Notes under the pieces: generated by a model
What the model was told of the DNA's origin: nothing
Seen by the model: the letters and a program-made list of their open reading frames with translations, nothing else
Database searches by the model: none
Made by a program: the position numbers and the translations under genes
Shown: positions 16,504-24,980 of the stretch, one piece after another
Layout of the letters: every line of letters starts with the position of its first letter
Numbering within the stretch: position 1 is the first letter of the stretch
Assembly: GCF_000970085.1 (NCBI RefSeq)
Contig: NZ_CP009506.1
Location: 2,232,001-2,296,000 of the forward strand
Origin: Methanosarcina siciliae T4/M
GTDB lineage: Archaea; Halobacteriota; Methanosarcinia; Methanosarcinales; Methanosarcinaceae
Direction: 5' to 3'
DNA length: 64,000 nt

Positions 16504-17781
16504 TCAGGGCAGGAGTTGAATTTTTACGCTACTGTCAATTACGGCTACATTTGCCTGAATTTCTGCTTCCTTGTTTTTTAGTTCTCCTTTGAAAACAGTT
16601 AATTTCTTTTCGGAACTCTCAAGTTCTTCTTCAAGCAGGCGGGTTCTAGCCAGTAGTTCTGCTTCCTTGTGTTCGAGTTCGGTAAGTTTTCCGGTATCTG
16701 AGCCTGCAAATTCGGCTTTTTTTGCTTCAAGTGCTTTCCGGGCTTCGATGTATTCTTTTTTCTTCTCTTCAAAGCCTGACATTGCGGCTTTGACTTGCGC
16801 AAGGGTTTTTTCTTTTTTCTGGGTCTGTATGTCAAGGGCAGGGTCTTCAAAGACCTTCTGGAGCTCCGGGAAGAAAGAAAGGTCAAGGTTAGCAGGGGCT
16901 TCAAGGCAGAGGTCAAGTTGCTGTTTTACATCTGGTTTTAATGTGTATCGACCGCTTTCATGGAGTTTTTTTATCTTTGAGAGGTTTCCCGAAAAGGGGA
17001 GGATAAGGGAGTTCAGACCTGTTTCGGCTTTTTTGAGCCGGCCACTGGCTGTGTCCAGCTCTTCCTGAAGGCGCTGAAGGTTTTGCCAGGCTTCTCCTTT
17101 CTTGAAATCTTCGAGAGCCTGATCGGTTTTGGCAATTTCATTTTTCATAGCCTGGATTTTCCGGGTTTTTGCTTCAAGTTCCAGATTTTCGGCCTTTATT
17201 GAAGCAGATAAGCGCTGAATTTCTTTTATGCCTGCAGAACTTGATTCAAGAGCGTCCATTTCTCTCTTGTGCCCCTGGATCGTTCCTTTGAGCTTATTAA
17301 GAATCTGGCCTGTCTCTCCAAGGCTTTCGGTAAGATCCTTTGATTCATGGGGAAAGACGGTTTTTGTGTACCGGAAACTCTGGCTCATGTGTTCAAGGCA
17401 GGTGTTCAGGTTCTGCACAGCTGTTTCTTGATATTCCTTAAGAGCCCTGAAATCCCTGCTCTCAAGAACTCCTAATTTGTCCAGAAATACTCCGACCTGT
17501 TTTGTCACATTTTCCCTGTTGCTCTTCGCTCGTTTTACAGCCCTTACGTCAAAATTTCCCTCAACTTTTGCTTCCTGGAGCCTTACACTGCTCTCTTTAA
17601 GCTCGGAAATAGCAGCTTCAAGCTCTTTGAATATGCCTGAGACATCCTTTTCTATATCGGAAGATATTTTTTGAGAACTCTCTTCCAGCCATGCGGGCAG
17701 TTCCTCAAAACCGACTTCACTGGGAGCGGTTTTCTCACCGGAGCTTTCCTGTTTTCCTAAGAGCTTTTTGATCCACTTCAA
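16504..17781 (-). CDS. Coiled-coil protein of unknown function
   Basis: The 425-residue product begins MKWIKKLLGKQESSG and then consists largely of long heptad-rich helices from about residue 35 to 415, with many Glu, Lys and Leu. Around residues 250-310 the pattern is interrupted by a less charged segment. It has no signal peptide, membrane span or nucleotide-binding motif. I do not recognise a named family. The N-terminal basic, aromatic stretch could contact a membrane. It lies alone between the IS66 remnant and the MscS gene. Confidence 0.75.
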   Translation of the reverse strand: MKWIKKLLGKQESSGEKTAPSEVGFEELPAWLEESSQKISSDIEKDVSGIFKELEAAISELKESSVRLQEAKVEGNFDVRAVKRAKSNRENVTKQVGVFLDKLGVLESRDFRALKEYQETAVQNLNTCLEHMSQSFRYTKTVFPHESKDLTESLGETGQILNKLKGTIQGHKREMDALESSSAGIKEIQRLSASIKAENLELEAKTRKIQAMKNEIAKTDQALEDFKKGEAWQNLQRLQEELDTASGRLKKAETGLNSLILPFSGNLSKIKKLHESGRYTLKPDVKQQLDLCLEAPANLDLSFFPELQKVFEDPALDIQTQKKEKTLAQVKAAMSGFEEKKKEYIEARKALEAKKAEFAGSDTGKLTELEHKEAELLARTRLLEEELESSEKKLTVFKGELKNKEAEIQANVAVIDSSVKIQLLP

Positions 17782-18273
17782 TTTATAACTTCCTGAATTT
17801 GTTGAGGTGTATATCGGGCAAGTAAATCTACGGTAAATGGTCAGTAAAGAATTTTCGGTAAAGGGTTAGTGGCCAATAAATTTACAGATTAACAATCTTA
17901 TTTTGAGTCTAACCCTTCAGTTTAACGCTTAAAAGCATTAATAATCTAATATGATAAATAATTTAGTAAAGTCAGTCCTTTGATGTGTTTTTCAAGGCAT
18001 AGTTCCTTTAGTTCCCGTATATGTTAAAGTTTGTTCTATGTAACTCTCTTCCTGAGTGTGAAGGTTTTTCCTGAGTGAGAAGACATGTCAGAAAGCTATC
18101 TTCGATAAGTTACTTATAAAATCAATTAAACATATTTTGTGCTGAATTCAATTCTAATGGTATAACCCCGGGTTATCAATCCCGGCTAACATCATAAAAT
18201 ATGTCCTACTATCAGGATGAAAAGCTTTTTTGATTTTTTGTGTATCAGGGATAAAAATCGAGGGAGATTAAAA
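17782..18273. other. Intergenic region upstream of the MscS gene
   Basis: This divergent gap between the coiled-coil and MscS genes has no credible coding frame. It includes the inverted repeat at 18162-18185 described separately and AT-rich stretches around 17930-17965 and 18113-18135 that could hold promoters in either direction. Confidence 0.5.
18162..18185 (+). promoter_or_regulatory. Nested inverted repeats upstream of the MscS gene
   Basis: ATAACCC-C-GGGTTAT (18162-18176) is a near-perfect palindrome. It overlaps CCGGG (18168-18172) pairing with CCCGG (18181-18185). The two are mutually exclusive, about 100 bases before the mscS start. They could be an operator or a switchable leader hairpin. 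Confidence 0.35.
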
Positions 18274-19104
18274 ATGGATAACGTAATAAGCAATGGAATA
18301 ATGGGACAGGTAATCCCGTATACTGACGTAACAGTATCAAGGCTGATTTTTGCAGTAATAATACTGATTGCAGGCTTTATTTCGGTGAAAATTCTTGTTT
18401 ATATTTTCAGAAGAGGGATGCAGAAAACAAAACTACCTGAGCTTACGATTCAGTTTCTGGCAAATTTTCTGAGCATCCTCCTGTATGTGATAGTTTTCCT
18501 GATCTTTTTGAAGAGCCTGAATTTTGACGTGGATAGTTTTGTAGTGGGCCTATCTGCGATAATAGGCCTGGTACTGGGCCTCGGGATGCAGGATACCTTT
18601 ACCAATATAACAGCCGGGATATGGGTTGCGGCAATCAGGCCTGTCGATACGGGAGAGGTGGTGACCGTAAACGGACAGACCGGAAAAATAAAATCCGTAA
18701 GTATTATGTCAACTGAACTCCTGACTCCCGACAACCAGCTTATAACAATTCCGAATAAACTCGTCTGGGGAAGTTCTATTGTTAATATGACGCGAATGCC
18801 TACAAGAAGGGTTTCTGTTGATGTGGGTATAAGCTACTCTTCGGATCTTGAAAAAGCTATCCGGTTCGCTCTTGAACTTACGAAAGGACATCCTCTTGTC
18901 CTGCCTGACCCCGAACCTGCGGTTGTCACTACCGAACTTGCCAGTTCTTCCGTAAACTTGCAGGTCAGGGCCTGGACTAACACAGATGATTTTTGGGGTG
19001 TAAAGAATGACCTGACGGCAGGGATCTTTGAAGCTTACAGAAGAGAAGGAATTGAAATCCCCTTCCCGCAGATGGACGTACATATGAAGGAAACGAAGGA
19101 ATGA
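18274..19104 (+). CDS. Small-conductance mechanosensitive channel, MscS family
   Basis: The 276-residue protein has three N-terminal membrane helices, followed by the pore helix region VVGLSAIIGLVLGLGMQDTF. That stretch has the Gly/Ala spacing of TM3 in MscS. The beta domain follows with VDTGEVVTVNGQTGKIKSVS and the motif TPDNQLITIPNKLV near residue 155. The C-terminal alpha-beta domain ends with the typical EIPFPQMDVHM. The channel releases solutes under hypo-osmotic shock. I chose ATG 18274 because GGGAG lies seven bases upstream. The frame extends to 18217 but without family similarity. Confidence 0.93.
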   Translation: MDNVISNGIMGQVIPYTDVTVSRLIFAVIILIAGFISVKILVYIFRRGMQKTKLPELTIQFLANFLSILLYVIVFLIFLKSLNFDVDSFVVGLSAIIGLVLGLGMQDTFTNITAGIWVAAIRPVDTGEVVTVNGQTGKIKSVSIMSTELLTPDNQLITIPNKLVWGSSIVNMTRMPTRRVSVDVGISYSSDLEKAIRFALELTKGHPLVLPDPEPAVVTTELASSSVNLQVRAWTNTDDFWGVKNDLTAGIFEAYRREGIEIPFPQMDVHMKETKE

Positions 19105-19415
19105 AGGAATAAAGGGAAACAAAAGAATGATCGGAATAAAGAAAGCAAAGAAATGAAGGAAAAAAGAGAAACAAAGGAATAAAGGAAAATCGCCTTAGAA
19201 ACATGCCGTAGAAAAATGCCGCAGAAAAATGCTAAGGAAAGAATTCTGCGGAAAAACACAACTATACGAATTAATTATAGGGCAGGGCTGTTTCAGCAAA
19301 AATAAGACAGCACTGCCTCGTTAATATACAGTATCTATTTTGTCTGTTAAGCCCGTAATTATGTGTTAACTATCTGTCTATGTGTTAACTATCTATCTGT
19401 GATCTTTTTTATCCC
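19105..19415. other. Intergenic region with purine-rich tract
   Basis: The first 90 bases after the MscS gene are almost all A and G on the plus strand, built of loose GAAGGAAT, AAAGAAA and GGAAAAA units. Next come short repeats of ATGCCG(T/C)AGAAAA (19202-19228). The right part carries two copies of TATGTGTTAACTATCT around 19360-19395. No gene was seen. Confidence 0.5.
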
Positions 19416-19778
19416 TTAGCAGGTTACATGGAACATTGCAGAGACCCTGCCTTCAATTTCATTCCAGCGTTCAATTGCCCAGGGAGTAGGGAAAAGTTCG
19501 ATCCCGCATTTCTTTCCCATGAAAAAGTCTTCAGCTTCTTCCGAAAGTTCCACAAAACCTGTCTGCCCTGTCCCTATGATGATTTTTTCAATTCCTTCCT
19601 CATAGATCTGTTCGGCTTCTTCAAGAGAGATTTTATGAGAAGTCCCATACTTTCCTTTTGAAAGCATTTTCTCTCGTTTTTCAACCCTGCCGTCAAGACG
19701 GATGAGAATATCGTATTCAAATGTCTCTCCTTCTACAGTAATCAAACCAAAACTTGTGGAATCAATCTTTGGTTTCAT
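19416..19778 (-). CDS. Mth938-like domain protein
   Basis: The 120-residue product matches the Mth938/DUF498 fold family. It has the opening IDSTSFGLITVEGETFEYDI, the central region ISLEEAEQIYEEGIEKIIIGTG, and a C-terminal ELFPTPWAIERWNEIEGRVSAMFHVTC. These proteins have a MTH938-type alpha/beta fold with no settled enzymatic role in archaea; a human relative is AAMDC. The gene is single and oriented opposite to the AIM24 gene, so the two may share the promoter region at 19779-19987. Confidence 0.85.
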   Translation of the reverse strand: MKPKIDSTSFGLITVEGETFEYDILIRLDGRVEKREKMLSKGKYGTSHKISLEEAEQIYEEGIEKIIIGTGQTGFVELSEEAEDFFMGKKCGIELFPTPWAIERWNEIEGRVSAMFHVTC

Positions 19779-19987
19779 GGTTACCTCCTGGACTTTAATC
19801 TGAAAAAGAGATTTTATCTTTTACAATTGTTAGGCATGCTTCATATAAATAACAGGAAGTTTTCTCTGGATAATAATCTCTTACCAACACTATTGAAAAG
19901 AATATAGAAATACTTATTTATATTTATTATAACTTATTAATCATCGGAGAATATTAAAAACACAAGGATGGCCAGAGGTAAAAAACG

Positions 19988-20719
19988 ATGGGATACCATT
20001 CTTTAGAAGATTTTATCCGAAGGACTGGAGAAAGAGCCCCGGGGCCGGAAACTTTTGAACTGGAAAGAGAGCAGCTGCTGAAGGTGCATCTCAATGGCGT
20101 GGTCTGGATCAGAATGGGATCTATGACGGCATACAGAGGGGATATAAGGTTTACTCGTGAAGATTCCCTCGAATACGGGCCTGGGAAACTCGTGAAAATA
20201 TCTCTGGCAGGAGAAGGGTTCAGCTTTACAAAAGCAGAAGGAAGAGGAAAACTCTACCTTGCGGACAGGGGCAAGAAGGTTTCGCTTCTGAAGCTTGAAA
20301 ACGACTCAATCTGCGTGAACTGTAACGACATCCTGGCTATTGAAGACCCCCTCAACTGGGATATCAGGATGATGAGAAAATTCTCAGGGGTGATGGATAA
20401 CGAGATTTACAACGTGAAACTCGAAGGAACAGGCATAGTTGCCATCACCACCCACCAGGACCCTTTGACTTTCAGGGTAACTAAGGAATATCCGTTCTTC
20501 ACTTCTCCGAATGCTACGGTTGCCTGGTCAGGGAACCTCGAGCCGGAGATAAAAACCGACATTTCCCTGAAAACTTTAATTGGAAAAAACAGTGGAGAAT
20601 CCGTCCAGATGGTTTTCCGAGGGGAAGGCTTTGTAGTGATCCAGCCCTGTGAACCCTGTGAAGAGGTTTATCCCCAGAAGCAACCTGAAAATAAGGTTTC
20701 AAACGTATACATCAGCTAA
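19988..20719 (+). CDS. AIM24 family protein (formerly DUF124)
   Basis: The 243-residue product is built of the beta-rich AIM24 repeats. It has VHLNGVVWIRMGSMTAYRGDIRFTRE near residues 34-59, a central YLADRGKKVSLLKLENDSICVN, and a final GFVVIQPCEP near the C-terminus, the usual ending of the family. The fold is a trimeric beta-helix-like assembly; yeast AIM24 is mitochondrial, and the prokaryotic role is unknown. There is no signal peptide. It converges on the DUF166 gene, with two hairpins in the gap. Confidence 0.9.
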   Translation: MGYHSLEDFIRRTGERAPGPETFELEREQLLKVHLNGVVWIRMGSMTAYRGDIRFTREDSLEYGPGKLVKISLAGEGFSFTKAEGRGKLYLADRGKKVSLLKLENDSICVNCNDILAIEDPLNWDIRMMRKFSGVMDNEIYNVKLEGTGIVAITTHQDPLTFRVTKEYPFFTSPNATVAWSGNLEPEIKTDISLKTLIGKNSGESVQMVFRGEGFVVIQPCEPCEEVYPQKQPENKVSNVYIS

Positions 20720-20766
20720 ATGTCAATATTTCAAAAGTAAACATTTAAATTAAACCAACTCTGGTC

Positions 20767-20808
20767 CTTTACTTCTGAAAGTAAAGAATGGCACGAAAAA
20801 ATTGTGCC
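20767..20808. terminator. Tandem hairpins between convergent genes
   Basis: CTTTACTT-CTGA-AAGTAAAG (20767-20786) is a perfect 8-bp stem. Four bases later GGCAC (20790-20794) pairs with GTGCC (20804-20808) around an A-rich loop. They lie between the stops of the AIM24 and DUF166 genes, so they may end transcripts from both sides. Confidence 0.5.
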
Positions 20809-20854
20809 TTCATATACACCTTTATATACATTTTAAATCTCAGAAGCTTGAATC

Positions 20855-21661
20855 TCAGGAGCCAGTAGCTTGAGCTTCATTACCATAGCTTGCCGAAATT
20901 CTGGATTTTTCCTTTTTCTCGCACTCCATTCCTTCTTCCACAGCTTCCCTGATGATATATCCGGCTTTGTGCAGGATCGTATCTCCTATCTGAGGATCTT
21001 TATCCATGCTTCCGGTACAGGGGTAAGAGTGGTGGGAACCTGAAATGCTTTCTTTATATCCCGAAACGTCGGTCCAGCCGAGCTTTTTTGCGACAAACCA
21101 GGTTGAGCCACAGGGTGCATCTCTAAGGACGCCTGCGCCTATGAACATCTTTCCGTCAGGGCTCATTTCTATTCTGAGCACCGGTTTTCCGAAACCAAGG
21201 TCTACGAAAGCATCTATAGCTGGCTTTCCGGTCTTTTCCAGGGCACAGAAGGGTTTTGGGGCCTCAAATTCGACACCCATGGCTTCAAGTTCTTTTCTGA
21301 GCTGCTCAAGGACGCCGGCAGGAGTCTTCTTCGAGTCTTCAGCGGGGGCGATTACTGCTTTTGCCCCTGTTTTTTGTATGACTTCAGGAAGGGCTATGAG
21401 GAGGTCGGGATGGATCCCTATGGCAAGTATAAGGTCACATTCCGGAAGTTTCGGAGGCAGGAACTGGGCAGGCTCTTCGATAAACGCAGGCAGGTCTTCC
21501 GGGAATTCGTGGATCCCAACAAGCAGGTTTGCATAGGATTTCCTTACCTGACGGCAGTGGTTGCAGAGTTCACCGCATGACACGCAGAAAGTTGACGGAT
21601 TTATCAAATTCTGGATAACTTTTTTTCCGAGTTCACCCGTATAAAGTACAAGGATTCTCAT
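20855..21661 (-). CDS. DUF166 family protein
   Basis: The 268-residue protein matches DUF166, found mainly in methanogens and sometimes labelled thymidylate synthase-like without firm proof. It has a cysteine cluster, FCVSCGELCNHCRQVRKSYANL, near residues 31-52 that could bind a metal or cluster. Other features are LPECDLILAIGIHPDLL and a C-terminal DAPCGSTWFVAKKLGW followed by the histidine-rich GSHHSYPCTGSMDKDP. No membrane segment is present. It is transcribed alone; upstream is a 560-base gap. The biochemical role is not established. Confidence 0.85.
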   Translation of the reverse strand: MRILVLYTGELGKKVIQNLINPSTFCVSCGELCNHCRQVRKSYANLLVGIHEFPEDLPAFIEEPAQFLPPKLPECDLILAIGIHPDLLIALPEVIQKTGAKAVIAPAEDSKKTPAGVLEQLRKELEAMGVEFEAPKPFCALEKTGKPAIDAFVDLGFGKPVLRIEMSPDGKMFIGAGVLRDAPCGSTWFVAKKLGWTDVSGYKESISGSHHSYPCTGSMDKDPQIGDTILHKAGYIIREAVEEGMECEKKEKSRISASYGNEAQATGS

Positions 21662-22219
21662 ATTTTTGCTCCCCCTTTTTCAAGGATTCCAAAGTCATTA
21701 TGCAAATCCATTTTCTTTGTCTTCAATGATTCTCCTACCAGTTTTTTCTCTCAAAATGTAAAAAATCCTGAACGCAGGTGACTTTCACATGTTATCTTCT
21801 TACATCTTCTTACTATACTTTATTATTATTTGTTTCAATCTATAAATAATGGGAGTTTCAGAATGGATATCAGTATCCACAACTATACTCCTTTACGGTT
21901 TTTGTGGTTAAGTACGGATTCTCCTGGCTAAGAGGCTTTTTTTCCAATGTATTGTTTCTCTTCATTGGGGGCCTCTTAGTAGATTACTTTTTATCTTGCT
22001 GGCTGGCCGGTTCAGACCCGGTGCGGCGCAGGGAGAGAGAACTGAAAGCTTCTACCTCTGCGTGCCGAAGCAAGTCAATAATTAATCCGATAAATCAAAA
22101 CTGTGAAAGAGTGATATCTGCGGCAAAAAGGGAAAAGAAAGGAAAAGAAAGAAAAAGAAGAGGAAAAAGGAAGAAAAAGAAGAGGAAAAAGGAAGAAAAA
22201 ACTGAGTTTCGGTTTTCTT
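21662..22219. other. Intergenic region with polypurine tract
   Basis: From 22128 to 22200 the plus strand is almost pure A and G, including two close copies of AAGAAGAGGAAAAAGGAAG. This could form triplex DNA or a pyrimidine-rich 3-prime end for the minus-strand ferredoxin transcript. The plus-strand frame 21904-22260 has one hydrophobic segment but mostly translates this tract; I do not call it. Confidence 0.5.
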
Positions 22220-22606
22220 TCATTCCCCTAGTTTTAAAGCGCCGTGCGGGCACATTTTGATACACATGCCGCACTGGATACATTTCTTTTCGTCCACGCA
22301 TAAGCTCCAGGTCTCATCAAAGGAGTAAACATTCATCGGACAGACCGAGATACAGGCTCCGCATTCCACGCATTCTTCTTCGTCCCTGTGAATGGGGCGG
22401 TCCAGAATTGCAACTAATGCTCCCCTGGATTCGAGAGCTTTTTTAATTCGGGCGAACCTGGAATCCTTTACATCCGCAATCAGTTCGCCGTAAGTTGAGT
22501 CGATATTTGCGACCATGATATTAAGCAGGATTCCGGTTTCGACAATCGTCTCGGAGATGATGGGATTTTGAATCCTTTCCGTAGGGATGCAGATCTTTAT
22601 TTTCAT
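22220..22606 (-). CDS. NIL-domain ferredoxin of homocysteine synthesis
   Basis: The 128-residue protein has an N-terminal NIL domain (residues 1-70, IKICIPTERIQNPIISETI) and two 4Fe-4S motifs, CVECGACISVCPMNV near residue 78 and CIQCGMCIKMCPHGAL near residue 108. It corresponds to M. acetivorans MA1822, which works with the DUF39 protein MA1821 in making homocysteine from aspartate semialdehyde and sulfide. The reaction needs electrons, presumably delivered here. The gene follows its DUF39 partner by two bases, so the two are cotranslated. The assignment to this pathway rests on synteny and domain order. Confidence 0.93.
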   Translation of the reverse strand: MKIKICIPTERIQNPIISETIVETGILLNIMVANIDSTYGELIADVKDSRFARIKKALESRGALVAILDRPIHRDEEECVECGACISVCPMNVYSFDETWSLCVDEKKCIQCGMCIKMCPHGALKLGE

Positions 22607-22608
22607 GC

Positions 22609-24111
22609 TCAGTACCTCCTTGCGAGAAGCTTGCTTATATTGTCGCTCGTGATTATTCCGAGTACTTTCCTCTGTGTATCGATTACAGGCATTGCCGAAA
22701 CACCATAGCGGTCAAGCCTGCGAGCTGCAAGGTCCACGGGTTCGTTCGGGGCGCAGGTAAGGACTTTTTTCGTCATGACGCTTTCTACGGAATCAAATAT
22801 GTTTTCGGCAACAGCTTTTGAGATGTCCCAGGCTGTCAGAATTCCAACCAGTTCCCCTGTATCCGAAACCACAGCAAGGTGGTTAAAGGAGTTCTCCCAG
22901 ATCTTCTTTGCAGCGTCCTGAACCGTCTGGTCCTTTTTGATGGTAACAATAAAGTCGGCCATGACGTCTTTTACGAGAGGGACCGGTTGAGTTTGTTTCA
23001 TAGATTTTGCCGAACCCTCGTGGGAAAGTCTTTCCACGGGAATGCTGACAAAGAATTTTCCGTGCTTAACCCATTCCTTTAGTTCATTTGCAATCTTTCT
23101 GGCGTTCTTGAAGCTTGAGAGGGATGAGGTAGGTGTGTTCTTCCCTTCAAGCTCCACTGAGCCTGATCTGAGTTCGGCATAGTTTACCTGCTTTATCACA
23201 GGCTTATCCCTGCTGCCGACGGCATAATCAAGAATGTCGGTAAAGATATCTTCGTCACGCACCGCAGTTGAGGCTGCGATTTTTTCATTCAGAATAGGTA
23301 TGGGGATCCCGATTCCCATATAAAGGGTTGTCCCGTAGCCTGCAAAAGAAGCAGCCCTTATATAATCGGAGCTCATTTCTTTCAGGTTTCCTTTAAGCAT
23401 AAGGGTCCCAAAACTGCTTGAGGGAGAGTGCTGGGTCCCATTGCCTATGATATAGCCCTGAGCCCCTCCCATGAAAATCCTTGTGCCCATCCCGATAGTT
23501 TCGTAGGTAGGGTCATTTGAGAGGGGAGAAAGCACTCCGGCTCCCGAGTAAGTTACGTTTCCGAAGTTGGGCAGCAGCTCTCCCATATAGGTGTTAAGAA
23601 TCCTTTTTGAACTGTTTGTTGCAGCGGCATATTTCTGGTAAGCATTTCTGGGGTTGAGAAGGACTGCCTCGTTTAAGTCGTCAAGGGTGATTCTCGTATC
23701 AAGAACTTTTCTGGGGTAGCAGTCTGTCCCATATGATGTTGCATGCACGTCGATTTCTTTTCTTCTCAGCAGGTCTTCAATAACGTGCGCCCCACCATAT
23801 TGTATTCCCCTTGTATCCGAGATCTGGGCAGCCCCGAGGTAAGCATCCACAGCAGCAAGTCCGCTATATGCCTCAACGTTGTTAAACCAGAGTTTCTGGA
23901 TCTTTATCGGGGGTTCTGAATGTCCGAGATTAAGCATCAAACCTGAAGAGCACATGGCTCCGAACGTGCCTGTAGTGACCACATCAACCTCTCTTGCAGC
24001 ACCTTCCACGCCAAGGCTTTCAACAATTCCGACCATTTCCTCGGCTGTGACTACATTGACGCTTCCATCTTCAATTTTTTTATTGATCTCATGAACCGAT
24101 TTTTCAACCAT
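22609..24111 (-). CDS. Homocysteine biosynthesis protein (DUF39 plus two CBS domains)
   Basis: The 500-residue protein has a DUF39 catalytic domain (residues 1-370) and a C-terminal CBS pair (residues about 375-500). The two cysteines reported as important in MA1821 are present: C54 in TGTFGAMCSSG and C131 in SYGTDCYPRK. The enzyme incorporates sulfide into aspartate semialdehyde to give homocysteine without O-acyl homoserine. The CBS pair probably senses an adenosyl ligand such as S-adenosylmethionine, giving feedback control; that is inference. It lies upstream of the NIL-ferredoxin gene and diverges from ribL, with an inverted repeat between them. Confidence 0.94.
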   Translation of the reverse strand: MVEKSVHEINKKIEDGSVNVVTAEEMVGIVESLGVEGAAREVDVVTTGTFGAMCSSGLMLNLGHSEPPIKIQKLWFNNVEAYSGLAAVDAYLGAAQISDTRGIQYGGAHVIEDLLRRKEIDVHATSYGTDCYPRKVLDTRITLDDLNEAVLLNPRNAYQKYAAATNSSKRILNTYMGELLPNFGNVTYSGAGVLSPLSNDPTYETIGMGTRIFMGGAQGYIIGNGTQHSPSSSFGTLMLKGNLKEMSSDYIRAASFAGYGTTLYMGIGIPIPILNEKIAASTAVRDEDIFTDILDYAVGSRDKPVIKQVNYAELRSGSVELEGKNTPTSSLSSFKNARKIANELKEWVKHGKFFVSIPVERLSHEGSAKSMKQTQPVPLVKDVMADFIVTIKKDQTVQDAAKKIWENSFNHLAVVSDTGELVGILTAWDISKAVAENIFDSVESVMTKKVLTCAPNEPVDLAARRLDRYGVSAMPVIDTQRKVLGIITSDNISKLLARRY

Positions 24112-24475
24112 GCGGTTTTCCTCTTATTATAAATTAATCTAAATGGTAATTTTTGTCAGAATTATAAATTACTTGTGTTAATCTCAAAGGTAACAGCTCT
24201 TCCGGAAAAGGTTAAAATTTCCTTTTTTCATCCTTTCTTTTAAGACTGCAGCTGTCAGCTTGCTAATTCTATACAATATAGTTATATTTTCGATAGATAT
24301 ATATTACTTACGGTAATTCAAAGTGTGTCTCTGCAAGGGCTATCCCCTGAAATAACAATAATCGTTCACATCATATACAGGTTGAATAATATGGAATCTT
24401 TGAAGGCAGGGGGAAGGGACTATTTTCAGTAAGTTTCTTATGCTTGCAGGATGTTACCCGAGACCAGGTGATTTG
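24112..24475. other. Divergent promoter region between DUF39 and ribL genes
   Basis: This gap of about 360 bases is AT-rich, with TATA-like TATATATTAC near 24298-24307, and contains the inverted repeat at 24303-24317. No coding frame is supported. Confidence 0.5.
24303..24317. promoter_or_regulatory. Candidate operator ATTAC-N5-GTAAT
   Basis: ATTAC-TTACG-GTAAT is a 5-bp inverted repeat with a five-base spacer, preceded by a TATA-like run. The same arms, spacing and upstream run occur at 29219-29233, next to the start of the XRE-CBS regulator. That regulator is therefore a candidate to bind both sites. Confidence 0.4.
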
Positions 24476-24895
24476 TTGACGCGTGTACTTGCTACCGGAA
24501 CTTTTGACATACTCCATCCGGGACATGTTTATTTCCTGAGCCAGGCGCGAGCTCTTGGAGATGAGCTCTTCGTTATTATTGCCAGGGATTCCAATGTAAC
24601 TCATAAGCCAAAACCTATAATTCCCGAGGAGCAGCGGCTTGAGATGGTAGATGCCCTCCGGACGGTAGACAAAGCCATTCTTGGTAGTGAAAAAGATATT
24701 TTCGAACCCCTGAAAGAGATTAGGCCGGATATCATCGCCCTGGGGTATGATCAGCATTTTGAAATTGAGCTTCTGGAAAAAGAACTTACTAAAAGAGGGC
24801 TCCCTGCAAAAGTAGTCAGGATTCCACTTTCAAAAGAGTGCCCCCTCTGCAGTACGGGGGCAATAATAAAAGAGGTCCTTAAACGGTATGGGTAA
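24476..24895 (+). CDS. ribL: Archaeal FAD synthetase RibL
   Basis: The 139-residue nucleotidyltransferase transfers AMP from ATP to FMN to give FAD. It has the HxGH motif in ATGTFDILHPGHVYFLSQ and RDSNVTHKPKP near residue 39. The C-terminal CPLCSTGAIIKEVL carries the cysteine pair typical of archaeal RibL. I chose TTG 24476 (MTRVLATGTFD in translation), with AGGTGA a few bases upstream. ATG 24440 is in frame but adds twelve residues without family similarity and has no ribosome site. The stop codon lies inside a long palindrome. Nearby ribH and ribC support a flavin role. Confidence 0.9.
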   Translation: MTRVLATGTFDILHPGHVYFLSQARALGDELFVIIARDSNVTHKPKPIIPEEQRLEMVDALRTVDKAILGSEKDIFEPLKEIRPDIIALGYDQHFEIELLEKELTKRGLPAKVVRIPLSKECPLCSTGAIIKEVLKRYG

Positions 24896-24909
24896 ATTTA
24901 CCCATACCG
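24884..24909. terminator. Perfect palindrome at the end of ribL
   Basis: A 26-base perfect palindrome has 13-base arms, CGGTATGGGTAAA and TTTACCCATACCG, with no spacer. It includes the ribL stop codon. It lies between convergent genes and is followed by TTTAATAAAA, so it probably serves as a two-way terminator. Confidence 0.7.
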
Positions 24910-24980
24910 CCTTTAATAAAAACACTTTTCTGGCCTGTATTTTTCGTTCCTCTTTTTTAAAAAGTTCCCAGAATCGTGTT

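Noticed and set aside
21904..22260. 118-codon plus-strand frame with one hydrophobic stretch
   Set aside because: Half of it translates the polypurine tract into a Lys/Arg/Glu run, and it overlaps the ferredoxin gene end.
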